Origin: Albidovulum marisflavi
GTDB lineage: Bacteria; Pseudomonadota; Alphaproteobacteria; Rhodobacterales; Rhodobacteraceae
Length of the DNA: 64,000 nucleotides
Direction of reading: 5' to 3'
Assembly: GCF_025751435.1 (NCBI RefSeq)
Contig: NZ_JAOWKY010000001.1
Coordinates: 1,472,001-1,536,000, forward strand
The position numbers were made by a program, and so were the translations under genes. This document shows positions 43,410 through 52,383 of the stretch, in pieces. Position 1 is the stretch's first letter; each line of letters starts with the position of its first letter. Under the pieces are notes generated by a model. It was not told the origin of the DNA. It did no database searches and saw only the letters and a program-made list of their open reading frames with translations.

Positions 43410-44846
43410 TCAGCCTTCGTCGCAGTCCACCGGCGTTTCCTTGCAGCGGACCAGTTCGATTTCGGGCACGTCAACGTCGCATTTCTTCAGTGTCGCGCGC
43501 AGTGCGCGGCGCAGGACCTCCTCGTGCGTCGGGTGGTAGGCAGGCATGCGCAGAAGCGCACTCAGATCGTCTTCATGTTCGATCGCCGAAGCGATCAGGT
43601 GGCCCAGATGTTCGGCCTCGGGGGCAAGGATCGCCGCGCCAAGCAGCCGCGCTGTCGCCCGCTCCGCGTAGACCCGCAGGGCGCCGCCGCTTTCCCGCTG
43701 CAACTGGATGCGACCTGCGCGGTCAAAGGACGCCTCGCCGATCACGATCTCTTCCCCGCGCGCCTCAAGTTCATCCCATGTCGCGCCGGCCAAGGCGATC
43801 TGCGGCTCGCAAAACACGATCGCAAGTGGAACGCGCCTGCGGAACAGGGCGTCCTGATCGCGGGCGGCAAAGTATCCTGCGACGTGTCCTTCGTCGGAGG
43901 CTTCGTGCAGCAGGGCGGGGCCCCGGCCGGAGTCGCCCGCAAAGTAGACCCGCGTGCCGGGCGGATTGAGCTGCCCCTGCGAAAGATCCGGCAGACCGTC
44001 CTCGGCCAGGTCAATCCCGAGATGGCTCAGCCCCAGGTCGCCCAGTTCTGGTTTGCGGCCCATCGCAGCCAGCACGCAGTCGACCTCGGCTTCCCCTTCG
44101 TCCCACTGCACCTTGATCGCGCCGTCCTTGCCTTCGCTCAGATCGACCTGCGCCCGCACGATCACCATTTCCGCATCCAGGCTTTCGCGCAGCCGATCTT
44201 GCAGAACCGGGTCGGCAAGCCCGCCGATCGTGGCAGAGGGATCGAACCCCATCACCTCGACGCCGAGCCGGGCCATGGCTTGCCCAAGTTCCAGACCGGC
44301 CGCGCCAAGCCCGACGACGGCGATGCGGCGGGGCAGGTTCTCGAGTTCGAAGAAATCATCTGTCGTGAGGATCCGCTCTCCGAACCGATCGTACCAGTCC
44401 TGCGGGACGACAGGGCGAGAGCCCGTTGCGACGATCGTCGCGCGCGCCAGATAGCTGGTGTCGTCGGCCTGAAGGCTTCCGTCGGCACTGAACCTCGGCG
44501 CGCATTGCACCAGATGGGTTTGACGCCAATCCTCCATCCCCTGCTTCACGCCTTCGACCAGCCTGTCGCGGATCTTGCGGGTCGCCCCGAGAACACCGGC
44601 GCCGTCGGCGCGCAAATGTTCGGCACCCGTTATGCCAAGATCATCGAAGGTCCTGCGCCGGTGAAAATCGTGGGCCGACTGCAGGAACGCCTTGGATGGC
44701 ATGCAGGCGGTCCTTGCGCAGGTCGTGCCGTAGGGGCCGGGGTCGAAGACCATGTAGCTGTCCGTGCGCTTCGCCACTTCTGCCCGGGCCGAAAGACCCG
44801 CGGTGCCCGCGCCGATGATGGCGACGTCGACGGCCCAGACAGTCAT
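43410..44846 (-). CDS. Dihydrolipoyl dehydrogenase-like pyridine nucleotide-disulfide oxidoreductase
   Basis: 478 residues. FAD motif GAGTAGLSA, redox disulfide Cys43 and Cys48 ([13 protein letters not shown]), NAD(P) motif [13 protein letters not shown], second FAD block YFAGDSGRG and catalytic His-Glu in HPTHEEVL. The active site is complete. Not beside 2-oxoacid dehydrogenase genes, so it probably serves another disulfide or lipoyl/mercuric-type role in a stress setting. Start overlaps the hibernation-factor stop by 4 bases. Confidence 0.88.
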   Translation of the reverse strand: MTVWAVDVAIIGAGTAGLSARAEVAKRTDSYMVFDPGPYGTTCARTACMPSKAFLQSAHDFHRRRTFDDLGITGAEHLRADGAGVLGATRKIRDRLVEGVKQGMEDWRQTHLVQCAPRFSADGSLQADDTSYLARATIVATGSRPVVPQDWYDRFGERILTTDDFFELENLPRRIAVVGLGAAGLELGQAMARLGVEVMGFDPSATIGGLADPVLQDRLRESLDAEMVIVRAQVDLSEGKDGAIKVQWDEGEAEVDCVLAAMGRKPELGDLGLSHLGIDLAEDGLPDLSQGQLNPPGTRVYFAGDSGRGPALLHEASDEGHVAGYFAARDQDALFRRRVPLAIVFCEPQIALAGATWDELEARGEEIVIGEASFDRAGRIQLQRESGGALRVYAERATARLLGAAILAPEAEHLGHLIASAIEHEDDLSALLRMPAYHPTHEEVLRRALRATLKKCDVDVPEIELVRCKETPVDCDEG

Positions 44847-45436
44847 CGACGGCTTCCTTTCGGTGTCGGATCGAACTCAAGCGCCCCGATGCGCCGGACC
44901 GTGCTGGCCTGTGGTCCTATCTCGCTTTCGTCGCTCCGCACGACCAGTTCTACGGGATCGCGGGGCCTAAGTTCGTCGAAGCTGCCGTCGACCACGCTGT
45001 TCCTGTGGAAGTAGACCAGCCGCTGATCGGTCGCGATGATCTGGCCATAGTCCTCATCGCGGTGGATTTCCGTCACACGGCCTTGCAGGGGGCCGTCGTG
45101 GGCCTTGACCTCACCCTTGACCTGATCCTTCCAGCGCTTCAGTTCCTTGTCCATTGCCGCGAAGGCATCGCGCACTGCGACGCGAAGATGCTCATGCTCG
45201 GGCACATCTTTCTTGTGGTGGTGCACCACGAGTTCGCTGCCCGGCACCCGGACCTCGACCGTGACCTCGAACAGGTTTCCCTGGCGCTGGCTTTGGTGGG
45301 GCGCGCTGATGTAGACGTGGCAGCTGGTTATTCCGCCGTAGACACCGTCCAGACTTGCGACCTTCTCTGCAACCAGCGCCTTGATCTCGTCCGAGGGGGC
45401 TACGTGCATGAAGGCGATTTCGAGGGGCGACTGCAT
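44843..45436 (-). CDS. Ribosome hibernation factor (S30AE/HPF) with C-terminal cold-shock-like domain
   Basis: 197 residues. The N-terminal S30AE/sigma-54-modulation domain (about 1-115) includes [14 protein letters not shown] and [13 protein letters not shown]; the C-terminal part (about 125-180) reads [16 protein letters not shown] then YFHRNSV, a cold-shock/OB-type RNA-binding domain. The usual long HPF carries a dimerisation tail instead. It should bind the 30S subunit during stasis, with an additional RNA contact. AAGGAG precedes the ATG. Transcribed with the dihydrolipoyl-dehydrogenase-like gene; divergent from the L35 paralogue. Confidence 0.85.
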   Translation of the reverse strand: MQSPLEIAFMHVAPSDEIKALVAEKVASLDGVYGGITSCHVYISAPHQSQRQGNLFEVTVEVRVPGSELVVHHHKKDVPEHEHLRVAVRDAFAAMDKELKRWKDQVKGEVKAHDGPLQGRVTEIHRDEDYGQIIATDQRLVYFHRNSVVDGSFDELRPRDPVELVVRSDESEIGPQASTVRRIGALEFDPTPKGSRR

Positions 45437-45520
45437 CAGGGCTCCTTGTTGCGCGATGGACAAAGGGTGGCCGGCAGGGTCAGTTCGCGAACGAAGTGCG
45501 CCCCGACCCGGCAGGGATCG

Positions 45521-45537
45521 CATGACTTGACGTCATG
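45521..45537. promoter_or_regulatory. Inverted repeat between hibernation factor and L35 genes
   Basis: CATGAC-N5-GTCATG, a perfect 6-base inverted repeat in the 216-base divergent region, 85 bases from the hibernation-factor start and about 116 from the L35 start. Candidate operator shared by both promoters. Confidence 0.4.
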
Positions 45538-45571
45538 CCTTCAGAATGCTCCGCCGGGCGGCATGAATGCC

Positions 45572-45585
45572 TTAACGCTGGTTAA
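45572..45585 (+). promoter_or_regulatory. Candidate FNR/FixK-type box upstream of the L35 paralogue
   Basis: TTAAC-N4-GTTAA, a perfect 5-4-5 palindrome, centred about 74 bases before the ATG at 45653. It differs from TTGAC-N4-GTCAA by a symmetric G-to-A change. The most symmetric of the four boxes noticed. Confidence 0.4.
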
Positions 45586-45652
45586 TTCGCCCTGCTCGCT
45601 GGCTGCTATTCTTGCCCCGATACGCCCAATGCCCGGAATGGAAGGGGGTGGC

Positions 45653-45856
45653 ATGACCAAGATGAAAACCAAGAGTTCCGCCAAGAAGCGCTTCAAGGTA
45701 ACCGCCACCGGCAAGGTCCTGCGCGCGCATGCGGGCAAGCGGCACGGGATGATCAAGCGCACCAACAAGCAGATCCGGAACAAGCGCGGCATGGTCGTGA
45801 TGGCCGAAGCCGATGCCAGGATCGTCCGCAAGCATCAGCTGCCCTACGCGACATAG
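45653..45856 (+). CDS. rpmI: 50S ribosomal protein L35, solitary paralogue
   Basis: 67 residues with the full L35 pattern: [20 protein letters not shown], then [20 protein letters not shown] and a C-terminal HQLPYAT. Normally rpmI sits between infC and rplT; here neither is present and the neighbours are the hibernation factor and a P-type ATPase remnant. So this is probably a second copy used under particular conditions. GAAGGGGGTGG just before the ATG is a strong ribosome site. If the genome has no other rpmI, it would simply be relocated. Confidence 0.88.
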   Translation: MTKMKTKSSAKKRFKVTATGKVLRAHAGKRHGMIKRTNKQIRNKRGMVVMAEADARIVRKHQLPYAT

Positions 45857-45892
45857 TCGCCGTGCCCCGCGACGCCCGCACGGTCCGGCGGA

Positions 45893-46657
45893 TCAGCGCG
45901 CGGCGGGTGCTGTCCTGCATCCCCCTTGTCCGACGCTTTCCCGTGCCGTCACTATCCAGAGTTGTCCCAGTGCCAGCGGCACCAGGCTTGAACCGAAGGC
46001 AAGCGCCAGGCCAGGCGGTTCAAGCGGCGCAAGCCTGAGCAGCCCCGCAAGGAGCGGATGCCAGAGCGCAAGCGCGACAAGGGCGATGCACAGCGCCACC
46101 GCCCCCCAGACATAGGGATTGCGAGTGACGTCATTCCTGAAAAAACCCGCCTCCGGGTCGCGCAGATTGTAGACGTTCCAGGTTTGCGCAAGCGCGAGCG
46201 TCACGAAAGCCACAGTGACCGAGGGGCCGGTTCCAAGGCCCAGCCAGAACAGCGACAGGGCGAATGCGCCAAGCGTGGCAAGCGTTATCGCGCCGCCCAG
46301 CACGCCCATCAGGACCCAGTGCCTGCGCGTGACGAAAGGGTCCTTGGGGTCGCGCGGCGGCTTTCGCATGATGTTCTCATCCCCCCGGCCGAGGCCAAGG
46401 GCGAAGGCCGGGAACACGTCCGTCACCAGGTTCAGATAAAGTATCTGCAAGGGCAGCAGTGGCGCTGGCAGGCCACACGCCACGGCAAGGCCGACCACAA
46501 GGACTTCGCTCACGTTGCAGGACATCAGGTAGACCACGAACCTGCGGATGTTCTCGAATATTACGCGGCCCTGGCGCATTGCGACGATGATCGTCGAAAA
46601 GGCGTCATCGCGCAGGACCATGTGCGCGGATTGCTTGGCGACCTCTGTGCCGCGCTG
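45893..46657 (-). pseudogene. C-terminal remnant of a cation-transporting P-type ATPase
   Basis: From about 46657 leftward the frame encodes RGTEVAKQSAHMVLRDDAF, FENIRRFVVYLMSCNVSE and the C-terminal transmembrane block with LQILYLNLVTDVFPAFALG, as in Ca/Mg-type (PMR1/MgtA-like) ATPases of about 900 residues. Everything before it is gone: no phosphorylation DKTGT, no nucleotide domain, and even the GDGVNDAP hinge that should directly precede RGTEVAK is replaced by unrelated sequence. About 250 residues remain. A deletion of the 5' two thirds is the simplest reading. A membrane-only product is unlikely to pump. Confidence 0.8.
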
Positions 46658-46742
46658 CCGCGCATCGGCCCGTTCAAAAGCGACAGGCCGAAAGACGCTC
46701 TGAACTCCTGATGTCGACAGAGGGGCAGGGGGCTGATGCCGC

Positions 46743-47129
46743 TTAGACACCCTGAGCGACCGAGGCCGGGTTCTGAAGCAACCAAGCCTCGGCATTGGCC
46801 TCCTCGCTTACCGGGAAATATCGCATCTCGGCCTTGGTGAATGGCTTGGAAAGGATCGTTCCCCATTTCTCCAACGCGTTCTCGCCCACGACGGCGATCC
46901 TGCGGAACGAACTCCAGTGCTTGTAGTCGAATTTCAGATCGCGCCAAAGAGCCTCGATTTCCCAACCTCTGAAATCCTCCAGCTTGATCATGACACGAAG
47001 CGGACCCTCGGACAATTCCAGGGCATGCTCCAACTCTGGCACACCAAGTTCGTAGTCCCGCGCCGTCAATGTGCCCGTCGCGCGGATGACGATCAGGTTG
47101 TTGTACCTGCTGTGTTCGATGCTGATCAT
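46743..47129 (-). CDS. SpoIIAA-like (STAS-fold) protein
   Basis: 128 residues matching the SpoIIAA-like family of Gram-negative bacteria: NLIVIRATGTLTARDYE near the start, VMIKLEDFRGWEIEALWRDL, and FTKAEMRYFPVSEEANAEAW at the C-terminus. Fold related to anti-anti-sigma factors but lacking a clear phosphorylatable Ser context; some relatives bind lipids. Function unknown. ATG 47129 follows GGGG; the longer frame upstream has no match. Belongs to the stress cluster. Confidence 0.85.
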   Translation of the reverse strand: MISIEHSRYNNLIVIRATGTLTARDYELGVPELEHALELSEGPLRVMIKLEDFRGWEIEALWRDLKFDYKHWSSFRRIAVVGENALEKWGTILSKPFTKAEMRYFPVSEEANAEAWLLQNPASVAQGV

Positions 47130-47218
47130 CTTTGCCCCCTTGGTCTTGTCGAACGACGCCAGCGTGCGCGCTTCCGGGCCACGCAGGGCAGCAGGGGCCG
47201 GTCGCGGGAAACGTCGGC

Positions 47219-47515
47219 TCAGGAACTCTTGTCGACCCGCTCGATCGCCTTGGAAACAGACGTGGCGAAGTCGTCCAGAACCTTTTCGATTCCGTGCGTC
47301 ATCTCTTTCCACGCATCGCTGCTGGCCTTGTTCATCTCCTCCAGCTTTTCCTGCACTTCGGTCTGCCGCTTGCGCAAGTGCACGATGAGGTTTCTGACCT
47401 CCGAGCGCGTGTCGACATTCGCCACGGCCATCTGAGCTTCCAGCTTGTCAATTTCGGCCCGCCACCTGTCGAGCTTCGCTTCGAGCTTCTGGCGGTATGC
47501 AGTCTTGTCATCCAT
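47219..47515 (-). CDS. Small coiled-coil protein
   Basis: 98 residues, nearly all charged amphipathic helix: KLEAKLDRWRAEIDKLEAQ then HLRKRQTEVQEKLEEM with heptad spacing. No membrane segment or signal. Similar short coiled-coil proteins accompany SpoIIAA-like and phasin-like genes in stress clusters, but I cannot assign a function. Lies between those two genes in the same direction, 44 bases after the phasin-like gene. Confidence 0.75.
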   Translation of the reverse strand: MDDKTAYRQKLEAKLDRWRAEIDKLEAQMAVANVDTRSEVRNLIVHLRKRQTEVQEKLEEMNKASSDAWKEMTHGIEKVLDDFATSVSKAIERVDKSS

Positions 47516-47559
47516 ATTGCAGAGCTTTCGTTGTGGTGGTGTGGCGGGGTGTCCGGCCT

Positions 47560-47934
47560 TCAGTCAGCGCCTTTCCTCGATGCAGTCGTGTCGTCCGCAA
47601 ATCTGCTGGCGCAGCGGCTGCACAGATCCAGCCACTGCTGCATGTCCTCTGTCATCCGCTGCATCGAATGCTGTTGCCAGCCGATCATCACTTGCAGCGC
47701 CGCCGCGTGGTCTGCGGCCTCTCCGTTCGCCTCGCGTACAGCTTCAAGCGCGCTCTGCGCAGCCTGGTGGCGCCGCGCGAACCAGTTCCTTGAATATACC
47801 TCAGCGTCTTCCAGGATGCGGTCCTGGGCGCGCCAGAACTGCTCTATCTGCGGCGTGGCCAGCCGCGTGGGCAAGAGCGAGTCCTGAGCCTGCTTCATCA
47901 GTTCGCTGACGGTCGTCTTCGATTTCGTTACCAT
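47560..47934 (-). CDS. Phasin-like helical protein
   Basis: 124 residues, predicted helical; FWRAQDRILEDAEVYSRNWFARRHQA and MQRMTEDMQQWLDLCSR resemble phasin/granule-associated helical proteins. AAAGGAG just before the ATG is a strong ribosome site, supporting 47934 over the longer frame. No PHA synthesis gene lies in the window, so granule binding is only one option. A FNR-like box lies about 68 bases upstream. Probably leads the operon with the coiled-coil and SpoIIAA-like genes. Confidence 0.65.
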   Translation of the reverse strand: MVTKSKTTVSELMKQAQDSLLPTRLATPQIEQFWRAQDRILEDAEVYSRNWFARRHQAAQSALEAVREANGEAADHAAALQVMIGWQQHSMQRMTEDMQQWLDLCSRCASRFADDTTASRKGAD

Positions 47935-47994
47935 CTTGAACTCCTTTGGGCTGAAGGGTTGGTTGCACATGATCCCAGTACCCAAACCGTCGCA

Positions 47995-48008
47995 TTAACC
48001 TGGGTCAA
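47995..48008 (-). promoter_or_regulatory. Candidate FNR/FixK-type box upstream of the phasin-like gene
   Basis: Read on the minus strand, TTGAC-N4-GTTAA, one half matching the FNR half-site TTGAC exactly. Centred about 67 bases before the phasin-like ATG. Confidence 0.4.
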
Positions 48009-48089
48009 TCAGCCACCCTGTGCCTAGGCGGCTATTGGCCGCACCAGCCCGTATTGTCATGAAATCTTCACTGGACGAGATCGAAAATA

Positions 48090-48111
48090 TCCGTATTTCA
48101 GGAAATATGGA
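48090..48111 (+). promoter_or_regulatory. Candidate ArsR operator
   Basis: A 10-base inverted repeat with one mismatch (arms TCCGTATTTC and GAAATATGGA around AG) overlapping the ArsR-ArsC start codon. Dyads of this size are typical of ArsR-family operators. It would repress the arsenic operon by blocking polymerase or initiation. Confidence 0.5.
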
Positions 48112-48955
48112 AAGTAATAGAGCCTCCCTTGCCTTCGCGACGCTCGGCCACCCCGGCCGGTTGGCGGTGTTTCGGCTTCTGATGCGTTTCGCGCCCGGCG
48201 GCGTCCGCCCGACCGAAATCGCAGAGGCGCTGCAACTGAAGCAGAACACGTTATCGCATCATCTGTCCGACTTGGCCTCTGCCGGCCTGGTCCGGGTCGA
48301 GCGAAAGGGCCGGTCGCTATACTACGCGGCCGACATCGGCGCGACGGAAGCCCTGATCGGCTACCTGGCGCTGGATGTCGGGCGGGCGCGCCCGGATATT
48401 CTGTCGCCACTCTTTCGCACCCATGAAGGTTCCACCGCCATGCGCGATACCGACTTCGCCGTTCTGTTCATCTGCACCGGCAACTCTGCCCGTTCGATCT
48501 TCGCCGAGGCGCTTCTGCGCGACCTGGGACAGGGCAAGTTCCGATCCTTCTCGGCCGGTGTGCGACCGAACACCGCGCTGAACCCCTTCGCGCTGGAGGT
48601 CCTGCGGCGCAACGGCCATGATGTCGCGGAACTGCGTTCGAAGCACATGTCCGAGTTTCAGCAGCCCGATTCCGAAGCCATGGATTTCGTGTTCACCGTC
48701 TGCGACACCGCCGCGGCCGAGGAATGCCCGCCCTGGCCGGGTCAACCGATCACCGGGCACTGGGGGCTGCCGGACCCGGTGAAGGCCACCGGCACCGATG
48801 CGGAAAAGGCGCTGGTCTTCGCGCAGACCTACGCCGCGCTGCGACGCCGGATCGCGGCCTTTGTCGAATTGCCGTTCGCAAGCCTTGGCCGCATGTCGCT
48901 TCAATCACGCGTCGATGCCATCGGCCGGGACGCCAAAACCGCCCAGAAAGGCTGA
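48107..48955 (+). CDS. ArsR regulator fused to LMW-phosphatase-type arsenate reductase (ArsR-ArsC)
   Basis: 282 residues. Residues 1-105 are a winged-helix ArsR domain ([21 protein letters not shown]); residues about 115-265 are a low-molecular-weight phosphatase/arsenate reductase with the CX5R loop Cys123-Arg129 (CTGNSAR), distal Cys pair in [15 protein letters not shown] and catalytic Asp in GLPDP. The ArsR domain contains no cysteine, so the usual arsenite thiolate site is missing. ATG 48107 follows AGGA; ATG 48059 is an alternative that would add 16 residues. First gene of the arsenic operon. Confidence 0.85.
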   Translation: MESNRASLAFATLGHPGRLAVFRLLMRFAPGGVRPTEIAEALQLKQNTLSHHLSDLASAGLVRVERKGRSLYYAADIGATEALIGYLALDVGRARPDILSPLFRTHEGSTAMRDTDFAVLFICTGNSARSIFAEALLRDLGQGKFRSFSAGVRPNTALNPFALEVLRRNGHDVAELRSKHMSEFQQPDSEAMDFVFTVCDTAAAEECPPWPGQPITGHWGLPDPVKATGTDAEKALVFAQTYAALRRRIAAFVELPFASLGRMSLQSRVDAIGRDAKTAQKG

Positions 48956-48959
48956 TCGA

Positions 48960-49967
48960 ATGACCAGAATTGCAGTGAACGGTCTTGGCCGGATCGGAAA
49001 ACTCCTGCTGCGGGACCTGATAGACACGGGCGCGGGCGGCCAGGTCGTCCTTCTGAACGACCCCATCGGGGACGCAGCGCAACATGCGCTTCTGATGGAG
49101 TTCGACAGCGTTCACGGTCGCTGGCGCACGCCGGTGGATCATCGGGACGGGGCGCTGGTGCTGAACGGGCAGGAGATCCGCCTGACGCATGAAAAGGCGA
49201 ACGAGGCGCTGCCGCTGGTCGAATTGGGCGTCGATCTGGTGATCGACTGCACGGGCGTGTTCAAGACCGCGGCAAAGATCGCGCCCTATTACGCGGCGGG
49301 GGTAAGAAAGGTCGTGGTCAGCGCGCCGGTCAAGGACGAAGGGGCGCTGAACCTGGTCTACGGCGTCAATCACCAGCTTTACGACGGCAGCCAGAACCTG
49401 ATCACAGCCGCGTCCTGCACGACGAACTGTCTGGCTCCGGTGGTCAAGGTCATCCATGAATCGCTTGGGATCCGGCATGGGTCGATCACCACGATCCATG
49501 ACGTGACAAACACCCAGACCATCGTGGACCGGCCCGCCAAGGACATGCGCCGCGCGCGCTCGGCCCTGATGAACCTGATCCCGACGACCACGGGCAGCGC
49601 CACCGCGATCACCCTGATCTATCCGGAACTTAAGGGCCGGTTGAACGGCCACGCCGTTCGTGTGCCGCTTCTGAACGCCTCGCTGACCGATTGCGTGTTC
49701 GAGGTCGAACGCGCGACCACGGTCGAAGAGGTCAATTCGTTGTTCCGCGCCGCGGCCGACGGGCCGCTGAAGGGCGTGCTGGGGTATGAGGCCCGTCCGC
49801 TGGTGTCCTGCGATTTCACCAATGACCCCCGATCCTCGATCGTCGACGGGCCGTGCACAATGGTCGTCAACGGCACCCAGGTGAAGATCTACGCCTGGTA
49901 TGACAACGAATGGGGCTATGCCTGCCGGCTTGGCGACATCGCGCGCATGGTCGCGGGGTCGATGTGA
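48960..49967 (+). CDS. Glyceraldehyde-3-phosphate dehydrogenase, ArsJ-linked
   Basis: 335 residues, complete type I GAPDH: NAD motif [12 protein letters not shown], catalytic Cys153 in [11 protein letters not shown], the catalytic His in TIHDVTNTQ and the C-terminal [15 protein letters not shown]. Beside ArsJ, the known role is to form 1-arseno-3-phosphoglycerate from glyceraldehyde-3-phosphate and arsenate, which ArsJ exports. It follows the ArsR-ArsC stop by a few bases and its stop overlaps the ArsJ GTG start. Confidence 0.9.
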   Translation: MTRIAVNGLGRIGKLLLRDLIDTGAGGQVVLLNDPIGDAAQHALLMEFDSVHGRWRTPVDHRDGALVLNGQEIRLTHEKANEALPLVELGVDLVIDCTGVFKTAAKIAPYYAAGVRKVVVSAPVKDEGALNLVYGVNHQLYDGSQNLITAASCTTNCLAPVVKVIHESLGIRHGSITTIHDVTNTQTIVDRPAKDMRRARSALMNLIPTTTGSATAITLIYPELKGRLNGHAVRVPLLNASLTDCVFEVERATTVEEVNSLFRAAADGPLKGVLGYEARPLVSCDFTNDPRSSIVDGPCTMVVNGTQVKIYAWYDNEWGYACRLGDIARMVAGSM

Positions 49968-51223
49968 CGAACGCGGCGGCTGCTCCGAATCCGATCCGCG
50001 CCTACGCCGCCGTGACGGCTGCCTATTGGGCGTTCATGCTGTCGGACGGCGCGCTGCGGATGCTGGTGCTGCTGCACTTCAACACGCTTGGCTTTTCGCC
50101 GGTGCAGTTGGCGTGGCTGTTCCTGCTTTACGAGGTTGCGGGGATCGCGACCAATCTTGGCGCCGGATGGTTGGCCGCGCGCTTCGGGCTTGCGGCGACG
50201 CTTTACGGCGGACTTGCGTTGCAGATCGCGGCGCTTGCGGCCCTGGCGCAACTTGACCCAGCCTGGGGCGTCGCGGCCTCGGTCGCCTTCGTCATGGCGG
50301 TGCAGGGGGTTTCGGGCGTGGCCAAGGACCTGACCAAGATGTCGTCGAAATCCGCGGTCAAGTTGCTGGCGCCGGCCGAGGATGGCGGCCTTTTCCGATG
50401 GGTCGCCGCCCTGACCGGATCGAAGAACGCGGTGAAGGGCGCGGGTTTCTTCCTTGGCGCCGCGCTGTTGGGGCTTGCCGGGTTCAAGGCGGCGATATGG
50501 GGCATGGCGGCCGTTCTGGCTGCAATCCTGGTGTCCGTCGTCCTGTTCCTGCCCGCGGGCCTGCCCGGCCGGATGAAGGCGGCCGAGCGGTGGGGTGGTT
50601 GGCGCTCTGGCGATGCGCGCGTCAACCGGCTCAGCCTTGCGCGGATGTTCCTGTTCGGCGCGCGGGATGTCTGGTTCGTCGTCGGTATCCCGGTCTATTT
50701 CCACGCGGTTCTGACCGACGGCACAGCCGAAGGGCGGCGTGAGGCTTTCTTTCTTGTCGGCGGATTCATGGCGCTTTGGATCATCGCCTATGGCGCGGTG
50801 CAGGCCGCTGCCCCCATGCTTCTGGGTGCCCGCAGCCAGTCACAGGCGCAGACCGTGCACAAGGCGATCCTCTGGTCCGGTCTGCTGGTGCCGATCCCCT
50901 TCGTTCTGTCCGCCGTGGTCTGGGCCGCCGGAGAGCCTTCGGTCTGGCTGACGGCGACGCTGGCCGCCGGGCTGATCCTTTTCGGCTTCGTCTTTGCCGT
51001 GAATTCATCGGTCCATTCCTACCTGATCCTTGCCTTCGGTTCGGCCGAGCGCATCACCCGCGATGTGGGCTTCTACTACATGGCCAACGCGGCCGGTCGG
51101 CTGATCGGCACCTTGCTGTCCGGTCTGAGCTACCAGTGGGGCGGGCTTTCGCTGTGTCTTGCGACCGCCGGTCTTATGGCCCTAGCGAGCTGGCTTGCCG
51201 CGCGACGGCTGGTCGCGCGCTGA
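49964..51223 (+). CDS. arsJ: ArsJ organoarsenical efflux permease (MFS)
   Basis: 419 residues with about 12 membrane segments. N-terminal [19 protein letters not shown] and the cytoplasmic [12 protein letters not shown]-type phrase after KDLTK are typical of ArsJ. Exports 1-arseno-3-phosphoglycerate made by the adjacent GAPDH, giving arsenate resistance. Starts at a GTG overlapping the GAPDH stop by 4 bases, so the two products are coupled. Last gene of the operon. Confidence 0.88.
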   Translation: MTNAAAAPNPIRAYAAVTAAYWAFMLSDGALRMLVLLHFNTLGFSPVQLAWLFLLYEVAGIATNLGAGWLAARFGLAATLYGGLALQIAALAALAQLDPAWGVAASVAFVMAVQGVSGVAKDLTKMSSKSAVKLLAPAEDGGLFRWVAALTGSKNAVKGAGFFLGAALLGLAGFKAAIWGMAAVLAAILVSVVLFLPAGLPGRMKAAERWGGWRSGDARVNRLSLARMFLFGARDVWFVVGIPVYFHAVLTDGTAEGRREAFFLVGGFMALWIIAYGAVQAAAPMLLGARSQSQAQTVHKAILWSGLLVPIPFVLSAVVWAAGEPSVWLTATLAAGLILFGFVFAVNSSVHSYLILAFGSAERITRDVGFYYMANAAGRLIGTLLSGLSYQWGGLSLCLATAGLMALASWLAARRLVAR

Positions 51224-51280
51224 AGCCGGCGGCCCCGTCAGCCGCCGCTCGCCCCGGTGCAGCGGCTTTGATCCATGTCC

Positions 51281-51318
51281 CGAAACCATTGAAACATGCG
51301 CCGCAATTCCGCTGAAAC
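51281..51318 (+). promoter_or_regulatory. Three-part TGAAAC motif, osmC promoter
   Basis: CGAAAC at 51281 and TGAAAC at 51290 (9-base offset), then 17 bases, then TGAAAC at 51313. After 10 more bases comes TAGACC, a possible -10-like element. The gap is one helical turn shorter than at the four sister sites. 77 bases from the last hexamer to the osmC ATG. Confidence 0.6.
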
Positions 51319-51394
51319 GAAGGGCGCCTAGACCTCCTGTCCATCGGGCGAACGGATCGCCCGGACCATTCAAACCGACAGACAGGAGACTACC

Positions 51395-51976
51395 ATGACC
51401 GTTATGACCACCGAAAAACCCGCGAAAGTCGCGATGAACGGCGTCGATGTGCCGACCTTCATCGCCACGCTTGGCGTCGTGGGCCAGCAGCCAGACATCG
51501 CGAAGTTCACCTTCCGCGCGAATGGCGAATGGCTTTCCGGCACCCATTCCCGGACCGCCTTTCCGGGCTACTTCGGCGCCATGGCCGAACAGCAGCACCG
51601 CCAGGAATATTCCATCGACGGCGATCACCCGCAGGTCCTGTGCGGCACGGACAACGGCGTCACGCCGGTCGAGATGCTGCTTGCCGGCCTGTCGGCCTGT
51701 ATCACCGCCGGGATCGGCAACATCGCGTCGATCCGCCAGGTGAAGCTGCATTCGGTCGAGACGACCGTCGAGGGCGACATCAACCTCAACGGTATCCTTG
51801 GTCTCGACAAGGGCGTGCGCAACGGCTTCGCGGGCATCCGCGCGACGTTCAAGATCAAGGGCGACGCGGATGACGAGGTGCTTGAGCAGATCGTCCAGCA
51901 GTCCGTCGCGCGCTCTGCCGTGTTCGACGTGCTGACCAACGGCGTCCCGGTGACGGTCGCGGCCGTCGCGAACTGA
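51395..51976 (+). CDS. OsmC/Ohr-family protein
   Basis: 193 residues. OsmC fold with LCGTDNGVTPVEMLLAGLSACITAGIG split across the core helix: first Cys in VLCGTD, second in LSACITAG. Members are thiol peroxidases that remove organic hydroperoxides or handle stress; the spacing of the two Cys here is shorter than in classical Ohr, so peroxidase activity should be tested before assuming it. CAGGAGA precedes the ATG. Preceded by the three-part TGAAAC motif. Confidence 0.85.
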   Translation: MTVMTTEKPAKVAMNGVDVPTFIATLGVVGQQPDIAKFTFRANGEWLSGTHSRTAFPGYFGAMAEQQHRQEYSIDGDHPQVLCGTDNGVTPVEMLLAGLSACITAGIGNIASIRQVKLHSVETTVEGDINLNGILGLDKGVRNGFAGIRATFKIKGDADDEVLEQIVQQSVARSAVFDVLTNGVPVTVAAVAN

Positions 51977-52027
51977 GATGGCGGGGCCTGTCCCCGCCAT
52001 CCATCAACACAGCGAACGCAAGGAACA

Positions 52028-52192
52028 ATGAAAATGTCCAAGACCCCGCAATTCCCGACCTACGGCCAGGGCTTCAGTCACATGGAAACCAGAGAAACCT
52101 TTCGCGACTTCATCGCCTGGTGGAACGAACGAAGCCACTTTCCCTTCGACGCGATGGAAGAGAAGCGCCAGGACTGGCCCATGGCTGCCTGA
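52028..52192 (+). CDS. 54-residue protein of unknown function
   Basis: Begins MKMSKTPQFPTYGQGFSHME and ends DWPMAA; two Trp in FIAWWNERSH. AGGAAC precedes the ATG and a strong terminator follows 22 bases after the stop, so it looks like a real last gene of the osmC transcript. Aromatic-rich, mildly amphipathic, no membrane segment, no cysteine. I do not recognise the family. Confidence 0.65.
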   Translation: MKMSKTPQFPTYGQGFSHMETRETFRDFIAWWNERSHFPFDAMEEKRQDWPMAA

Positions 52193-52213
52193 GCCTGCGC
52201 GCCGGCCCGGCTG

Positions 52214-52248
52214 AACGCCCGCAGTGAAAGCTGCGGGCGTTTTCGTTT
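52214..52248 (+). terminator. Rho-independent terminator after osmC and the 54-residue gene
   Basis: An 11-pair stem AACGCCCGCAG / CTGCGGGCGTT with loop TGAAAG, followed by TTCGTTT. Ends the osmC transcript before the next TGAAAC promoter. Confidence 0.85.
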
Positions 52249-52288
52249 GCGTCGGAAATCGTGCCCTGTCCGTGCCGGCAGACGGGCC

Positions 52289-52336
52289 GGACACAAATGA
52301 AACGCGATGCGCGGCCCGGCGAAGTCGGGCTGAAAC
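52289..52336 (+). promoter_or_regulatory. Three-part TGAAAC motif, flavin monooxygenase promoter
   Basis: GGACAC at 52289 and TGAAAC at 52298 (9-base offset), 27 bases, then TGAAAC at 52331; CAGATT follows after 10 bases. Same geometry as at 55208 and 59420. 48 bases from the last hexamer to the ATG at 52384. Confidence 0.6.
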
Positions 52337-52383
52337 ACCGCACCGTCAGATTGCCCGGGAACGCAGGATTCAGGAGCAAACCC

